The notes under the pieces are model-generated. The model searched no databases. It was given only the letters and a program-made list of their open reading frames with translations, and was not told the DNA's origin. Made by a program: the position numbers and the translations under genes. Source: a virus. From it: DNA of 20,241 nucleotides. The stretch is taken from the IMG/VR virus record IMGVR_UViG_3300031688_000185, positions 1 through 20,241 of that record; one strand, given 5' to 3'. Below, in pieces: positions 16,027-20,241 of this stretch. Position 1 is the first letter of the stretch, and each line of letters opens with the position of its first letter.

Positions 16027-17688
16027 TTAAGCGTAATCATCTACCGGGAAGTAGGTAATTGAGCTAATTTCGTCTGCAATTCCAAAGTCTGTTGGGAGTG
16101 CTGTGAAGTTAGTTTCCATTGAGATAACATCCTCAATAGAGTGTGTTGGTACTTCAATATGTGCAGTAGGGAATACAACTTTTAATGCTGGGTCGGTTGC
16201 ATTACCAGTAGCAGTAGCTCCGCCAATATGCATTGTTACTTCAAACTTATTTACAACTTTTGCCATTGCACCAATACTAACAAGATCGTTAAAAAACTGT
16301 CTTGAGGTACCTGCAGAACGGTCAGCGTCATTCAAAGTAAGATAGCAAGTTGCAGAACCGCCAGCATTTCTACTACCAGTTACATGCTCCAAAGGCTTGT
16401 TAATAGCACCTAGCTCTTCCGGTACAAGGTAGGAGATATTATTACCAATAGTAAAGCTTCCTCCTGTCAGTACAAGACTGTACCTACCATTTGCAGCAAC
16501 TAAGTTAGTAGCGCTGAAAGTTCCCACCGTTCCGGTACTAAGGTCTAACCCACCTATAGTGAAGGTATTTGCAGCAACTGCCGTAATAGTATGCTCAATA
16601 TTCTGCAGAACATCCACACTACTGATAGTAATACCACAAGTACCTGTAACAAACACTTTGTCTCCTACAGCAAATCCATGTGCTGTTGCTGACGCAACTG
16701 CACCAGCTACTTTAGTGAGACCAGTAATAGAAGCTGAACTACCTGGGAAGATAGTTGGAATCTTATCAGTAGCATCGGCTGTTTCAATAGACACAGAAGT
16801 CAGTCGATTACGAATGAAGTTTTTAGTACTATTAGTACCTTCATCTATTGCTGGGGTAAGTGACACAAAGCCGCTTCCTGCTGGGACTGTACTGACAATA
16901 TTAAACTGTCTTCCTAATGCATTATCAGTGTCAATAAAAACATCACCTAATGCAATAGCGCTAGTGTCTCGGGTTGTTGCATTGTACGCTGGTGCAGTAA
17001 TGCCTGTAAGTACGCCTCCGGAAACATCTTGAATTTCCTTAGACATTCCTGACCATCCCAGAGTAGCAATACCGTCTACATCAAAGTCTACACTGACTTC
17101 GTTTACAACGGCTTCCGGCATACGATATACCAAAGGATCAGCATTTGCAGTATCAATCATAAAGAAGATAGTAAATCCGCTCATAGCAGACCTATTAGAT
17201 TCTGTTACTTTTATTACAGAACTTGAACTCCCTGGGGTAAGAACAGCACCGCCTGCTACAGCAGGATTGGTGGCTCGGGTAAAGCCATTTGCTTTGACGT
17301 AAGTATCTGCGCCAAACATAGCTGCCCATAAGACCTCTTCTACCGCGTGTACCTCTGTAGCACTATCTGCTGATACACTACCAGTAGGGACAGGAGACCC
17401 TGCTTTAGACTCAAAAGGCCTGATGTATGTAGAAAAAGACCATTCGGCAGGTGCCAAAGAGTCTGTAAACATACGACGACCACGTCTACTTATACCTGCG
17501 GTGCTTTCCATTTCCGCAAGTGTTATTTCGGAGGTATTGGTAGTCTGTGAAAAGCTATAGCCGTCCAAGATGGGAATTTCCCACAATGCTCCTTCACCCA
17601 GTTTAAGGGGGGATTCTGTATTATCAGCAGGGTTACGAAATTGAACAAACATTCTCGTATCACGACTGAAATATAATTGTTGTGCCAT
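16027..17688 (-). CDS. Major tail (tube) protein with inserted beta domain (553 aa)
   Basis: Position (after the tail terminator, before the chaperones), a strong AGGAG ribosome site and a dedicated terminator indicate the tube protein, the lambda V counterpart. N-terminal motifs MAQQLYFSRDTRMFVQF, IPILDGYSFSQTTNTSEIT, SRRGRRMF and LAPAEWSFSTYIRPFES are ones I associate with large tube proteins of environmental siphoviruses. Most lambda-type tube proteins have 150-250 residues; this one has 553. Residues 320-395 (TAHGFAVGDKVFVTGTCG, NTFTIGGLDLSTG) resemble a small E1-FCCH-like beta domain that phages often insert in virion proteins. The C-terminal part (FEVTMHIGGATATGN, then TAHIEVPTHSIEDVISMETNF) looks like tube core again. 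Exact domain borders are estimates. Confidence 0.85.
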   Translation of the reverse strand: MAQQLYFSRDTRMFVQFRNPADNTESPLKLGEGALWEIPILDGYSFSQTTNTSEITLAEMESTAGISRRGRRMFTDSLAPAEWSFSTYIRPFESKAGSPVPTGSVSADSATEVHAVEEVLWAAMFGADTYVKANGFTRATNPAVAGGAVLTPGSSSSVIKVTESNRSAMSGFTIFFMIDTANADPLVYRMPEAVVNEVSVDFDVDGIATLGWSGMSKEIQDVSGGVLTGITAPAYNATTRDTSAIALGDVFIDTDNALGRQFNIVSTVPAGSGFVSLTPAIDEGTNSTKNFIRNRLTSVSIETADATDKIPTIFPGSSASITGLTKVAGAVASATAHGFAVGDKVFVTGTCGITISSVDVLQNIEHTITAVAANTFTIGGLDLSTGTVGTFSATNLVAANGRYSLVLTGGSFTIGNNISYLVPEELGAINKPLEHVTGSRNAGGSATCYLTLNDADRSAGTSRQFFNDLVSIGAMAKVVNKFEVTMHIGGATATGNATDPALKVVFPTAHIEVPTHSIEDVISMETNFTALPTDFGIADEISSITYFPVDDYA

Positions 17689-17749
17689 AGATTATCTCCT
17701 ATGAACTTGAAAAGGCATGGTCGTGAACGTTTGTTCGTGCCCGCATTTT

Positions 17750-18202
17750 CTAATAACGAACCTCTATTAAAATCTCACCGACTCCAAGAGGTTCTAAAGC
17801 ACCTTCATCAGTGTCTATACTGATGACTGTGATCTGTTGTGCGTACTGCTCCTGACCATTTCTGTCATAATACACTAGCTTACTGTTTTCTTCTATAACA
17901 GTTTCTACATCTTCTAACAGCTCATCTAAAGCAGTAACAGCATCTTCTTCTTTAACATAACATCTTACTGTTACATTTAGAAATCTGTCTTTATATCCCC
18001 CAGCTTGGTACTGTCTACTTTCACTTCCTGCATTTAAATGTATTGCGGGAAACTCTTCTATTTCGTCCCAAAACTTTAATCGGGGGCTTGTCTCTGCTAC
18101 TGCTTGGTAGTACAGCCCACGACCATCTATCTTACCAAATACATCAGCTAGAGCGGTTACTATACCACTTCTTCGAGATGTATAAAATCTTTCGCCTGTC
18201 AC
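17750..18202 (-). CDS. Tail terminator protein, lambda gpU-like position (150 aa)
   Basis: Tail terminators form a hexameric ring that stops tube growth and joins tail to head. The gene lies between the gp10/Z-like protein and the tube gene, as in lambda and HK97. The sequence has the expected alpha/beta size and pattern: an N-terminal helix (SGIVTALADVFGKI), EEFPAIHLNAGSESRQYQ, KDRFLNVTVRCYVKEED, LDELLEDVETVIEEN, and a closing PLGVGEILIEVRY. Lambda U has 131 residues. The start is GTG at 18202-18200, overlapping the TAG of the previous gene by one base (TAGTG), with a strong AGGAG site. The 61 bases between its stop and the tube gene hold only the tube ribosome site and an imperfect inverted repeat. 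Confidence 0.82.
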   Translation of the reverse strand: MTGERFYTSRRSGIVTALADVFGKIDGRGLYYQAVAETSPRLKFWDEIEEFPAIHLNAGSESRQYQAGGYKDRFLNVTVRCYVKEEDAVTALDELLEDVETVIEENSKLVYYDRNGQEQYAQQITVISIDTDEGALEPLGVGEILIEVRY

Positions 18203-19560
18203 TACAATCTCCTAGTATAAAATCGTCCTATTGCCATTGACCTTGCTATCTCTCGGATAGAAGCATCTATTAGCTTTCTAGGATCTCTCTTACCGTCTGC
18301 CCAAGGGCTGGCTCCTCTCCCTCCATCTTCAAATATTTCATAGGGATCAGATTGATAAGTGTACCCAAAACTAGGAAAGCCTCCTTTTGTAGGTATAACG
18401 TTCTCTACTCTCACACTATTTGCAAAGGTTCCTGTAACATTATCCATTCGGGGAAAGCCCATATTCTTCTTTACTGTAGCGGGTAGATCCCGATTTAGTA
18501 AAGCAACTAAAGAAAACATGCTTGACCTACTGCCCGTATCTAATGTACCAACAGCACCGTTGCTTTTATCTACAAAAGGTTTACCCTTCGACAGCTTAGG
18601 TTTCTTCTGCTTACCTTTTGCTTTAGAGACACCTACTATAATTTTGGCATCCGTAAAGTTTACTCTCATTCTTTTTTGCTTTTTTGCTTTTCTAGCAAAA
18701 GGATTAAGTACGCTTTTTATTATTTCCGTCTTTTTAGAGTCGGAGCTTTCTTGCTCTAACCAGTACTTCCCTCCTAAAGCAGCTAGTAGAGTTTCCAGGT
18801 CTTTATTAAGTTGCATTACAATTTTCTTCTCGTCCTGGGAGCCTTTTAGCTTGTTCAACCTACTACTCTCAATAGATACTGATAACGTTCGAGGTTGTTT
18901 TTTAGTATTGGATTTAATACTAAGACTTAAAGAAGACACTAAGTTATCTAACTGTTTCTTTGCCCCTTTGGTAAGCTTAGTGCCAAACTGAAATAATGCT
19001 GCATTAGAGTCTTTTACTTTCTGGTTAGCGATAGCGGAGCTATTCTCATGTCCAATATCTAAAAAGTTGCTGGTAGGCATAGCAATCTCGCTCGCTGTGC
19101 GACCTTTATTTAGTACCACAATTGCTGCTTTTATCTTCGTAAGTAACGGTTTTTGAGCTTTACTTTTCATTGTTCTGAAGGCGTTAAAAACACTTGCACT
19201 ACCTCCATCAGAGGCTTGTGCTATAAAGAAAGTAAAGTCTTTAGGATTTCCTACTATCTTAGATACTGACGTTTTTTTCAGGCCAGAGTCATTATACGAC
19301 TTAGCTGAGTTATATATAGCTGTACACATACCCGGGACTGCGTCGTCTATTATGTCCTCTATCCTTTTTGCTAGCTTTCCTCCAGGGCCTGTAGCACCAC
19401 GCTCTCTCATCTCTTCTCTAATTTGGTGCTTTATATCGTCTTCATTTATAGTTATAAAATGAGTCTGCTTATTAGCAATCTCTTTTCTATAAGTTGCAGA
19501 ACTTTGCTCAAGCCTATCGCTTAGAAGTGTTGTTAATGCTGCTAAGTCCCCCGAGGCCAT
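18202..19560 (-). CDS. Neck/tail-completion protein, HK97 gp10 / lambda Z-like position (452 aa)
   Basis: The gene stands between the head-tail connector and the tail terminator, the slot of HK97 gp10 or lambda Z. The last 100 residues carry the pattern of that group: MGFPRMDNVTGTFANSVRVE, PSFGYTYQSDPYEIFEDGG, then RDPRKLIDASIREIA and GRFYTRRL. The first 330 residues are not part of the usual 110-190-residue family and are not recognised; they are polar and Lys-rich, with a strongly basic stretch KPLLTKIKAA near 140-150 and ARKAKKQKRMRV near 290-300. No enzyme motif, membrane segment or signal peptide was seen. ATG at 19560 overlaps the TAA of the upstream gene (TAATG); the ribosome site is weak, suggesting coupled translation. 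Function beyond neck assembly is unknown. Confidence 0.7.
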   Translation of the reverse strand: MASGDLAALTTLLSDRLEQSSATYRKEIANKQTHFITINEDDIKHQIREEMRERGATGPGGKLAKRIEDIIDDAVPGMCTAIYNSAKSYNDSGLKKTSVSKIVGNPKDFTFFIAQASDGGSASVFNAFRTMKSKAQKPLLTKIKAAIVVLNKGRTASEIAMPTSNFLDIGHENSSAIANQKVKDSNAALFQFGTKLTKGAKKQLDNLVSSLSLSIKSNTKKQPRTLSVSIESSRLNKLKGSQDEKKIVMQLNKDLETLLAALGGKYWLEQESSDSKKTEIIKSVLNPFARKAKKQKRMRVNFTDAKIIVGVSKAKGKQKKPKLSKGKPFVDKSNGAVGTLDTGSRSSMFSLVALLNRDLPATVKKNMGFPRMDNVTGTFANSVRVENVIPTKGGFPSFGYTYQSDPYEIFEDGGRGASPWADGKRDPRKLIDASIREIARSMAIGRFYTRRL

Positions 19561-20147
19561 TAAAAGTTCTTGTACAAGTCTAAGACTCGCTTAATGTGGT
19601 CTGGGAAAGAGACATTATCTCGCTGACTAGAGCTACCCTGATTCTGTATACTAGCACCGGCTATACTCTGCCGAGCCTTGTGCTCATCTTTTAAATAGTA
19701 GGTAACTAAATCTAGTACAGCTAACTTAAGGTCCGCAGGAACTGCTGTGTAGCCAGCAGTATATACTACTTTAACTGTTTCTATGCCAGTGGGCCAATTT
19801 TTATACCCAGAAGCAGTTGTTCTGAGTATAGAGTCAGTTGCTTTATTAAGAGCGTACTCCTTTGCCCCTGTAGTAAGAGTAGTTAGAGTAGCTCCATAAG
19901 AGAGGGCTTCTTGTACACTTACTATTGCATTTACTGGGCTTTCTGTTAATTGTACTATGTGGGTGCTCCATTCAATATTAAACGTCTCCGTTTTATTGGT
20001 GGAGTAATAGTCTACAAAACTATTACCACAATAAGTTTTCACTAATTGACTTATGGAGGGGATTAAAACATTCAGGCGTGCGTCTTCTTTGGGCTGAGTT
20101 ATACCCTCTGCCGTTTTGTATTCCTGTAATGTTATTAAATCTGCCAT
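19560..20147 (-). CDS. Head-tail connector protein, HK97 gp6-like (195 aa)
   Basis: This looks like the first neck protein added to the portal after DNA packaging. The first third (ITLQEYKTAEGI, then LNVLIPSISQLVKTYCGNSF, residues 5-43) and the segment ETVKVVYTAGYTAVPADLK then LAVLDLVTYYLKDEH (near 123-155) are the standard gp6/connector signatures; the middle (VQLTESPVNAIVSVQE) is the usual beta insert seen in this family. The C-terminus is polar and ends in HIKRVLDLYKNF. ATG at 20147 has only a poor Shine-Dalgarno candidate (GGAC), so an alternative start was considered, but no better in-frame Met precedes the conserved region. It overlaps the next gene by one base, so the two are probably co-translated. 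Confidence 0.88.
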   Translation of the reverse strand: MADLITLQEYKTAEGITQPKEDARLNVLIPSISQLVKTYCGNSFVDYYSTNKTETFNIEWSTHIVQLTESPVNAIVSVQEALSYGATLTTLTTGAKEYALNKATDSILRTTASGYKNWPTGIETVKVVYTAGYTAVPADLKLAVLDLVTYYLKDEHKARQSIAGASIQNQGSSSQRDNVSFPDHIKRVLDLYKNF

Positions 20148-20166
20148 ATTCTATAAGTCCATAAGT

Positions 20167-20193
20167 AAAAACTTAGGGGAGATAAACTCCCCC
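20167..20193 (-). terminator. Probable terminator between the upstream gene and the connector gene
   Basis: On the minus strand GGGGAG (20192-20187), loop TTTAT, CTCCCC (20181-20176) makes a 6-bp GC-rich hairpin, followed by TAAG and five T (20171-20167). The U-tract starts four bases after the stem, weaker than ideal. It lies about 20 bases after a possible gene end and 20 bases before the connector start. No good promoter is visible between hairpin and ATG, so termination may be partial, allowing readthrough into the neck genes. Confidence 0.55.
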
Positions 20194-20215
20194 TCGTTTC
20201 TATACTTTCTAACTA

Positions 20216-20241
20216 TTACGAGTTAGTTTGCTTCAGTGCAA
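20216..20241 (-). CDS. Possible 3' end of an upstream gene (last 7 codons)
   Basis: The minus-strand frame ending at TAA 20218-20216 reads ALKQTNS before the stop, and the stop is followed at a natural distance by the hairpin at 20193-20167. In comparable phages the gene before the connector is the major capsid protein. The other two frames also stop within these bases, so which frame is used cannot be proven from 26 bases. Confidence 0.3.

Noticed and set aside
16559-17032. 157-residue plus-strand open frame opposite the tube gene
   Set aside because: Shadow of the tube gene; composition follows from the complementary strand.
17700-17745. Imperfect inverted repeat (GGTCGTGAAC / GTTCGTGCCC on the plus strand) before the tube gene
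   Set aside because: Only 7 of 10 positions match, with no U-tract and no promoter hexamers; may give weak leader structure but not a supportable terminator or operator.
18359-18991. 210-residue plus-strand open frame opposite the neck protein gene
   Set aside because: Phe/Leu/Ser-rich complement of a Lys-rich coding strand; no homology recognised, and it would be the only gene on this strand.
20148-20166. Promoter for the connector gene (TTATAG-like -10)
   Set aside because: No matching -35 at a proper distance, and transcription would start at or past the ATG.

Overview
The window looks like part of the late structural region of a double-stranded DNA tailed phage (or prophage) with a long, non-contractile, lambda-like tail (siphovirus type). 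Every convincing gene lies on the minus strand, so transcription runs from high to low coordinates. Genes are packed head to tail, with 1-base (TAATG, TAGTG), 4-base (GTGA) or 11-base overlaps or short gaps. No chromosomal housekeeping gene, tRNA, rRNA, transposase or CRISPR array was seen. The DNA is moderately AT-rich. Host and taxon cannot be fixed from this stretch. The two strong promoters fit the bacterial sigma70 consensus, and several accessory domains resemble ones I know from marine phages, so an aquatic bacterial host is a reasonable but unproven guess.

Layout in transcription order: (1) at the right edge, possibly the last codons of an upstream gene, then a probable terminator hairpin; (2) the neck and tail-terminator block: a gp6-like head-tail connector, a large gp10/Z-like tail-completion protein and a tail terminator; (3) the major tail tube protein, closed by a clear intrinsic terminator; (4) a consensus sigma70 promoter (TTGACA, 17 bases, TATAAT) starting the tail-assembly block: chaperone G, its predicted -1 frameshift product GT (282 residues), the tape measure, then the lambda series M, L, K, I and the very large J (2245 residues); (5) a second sigma70 promoter (TTGACT, 17 bases, TATAAT) starting a distal adhesion cassette: a 113-residue BppU-like protein, a 135-residue structural protein and a repeat-containing fibre protein that runs off the left edge.

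The gene order matches the lambda tail module (Z-U-V-G-GT-H-M-L-K-I-J). Several lengths are close to lambda's (G 146 against 140, GT 282 against 279, I 224 against 223), while V-, M-, L- and J-like proteins are much larger because extra beta-rich domains are inserted or appended. The most notable points are the unannotated frameshift signal, the paired terminator and promoter that reset transcription between tail tube and chaperone, the carbohydrate-binding-like modules between the Fe-S cysteines of L, and the tandem repeats in J. Nothing outside the phage structural programme (no defence, toxin or metabolic system) is visible.
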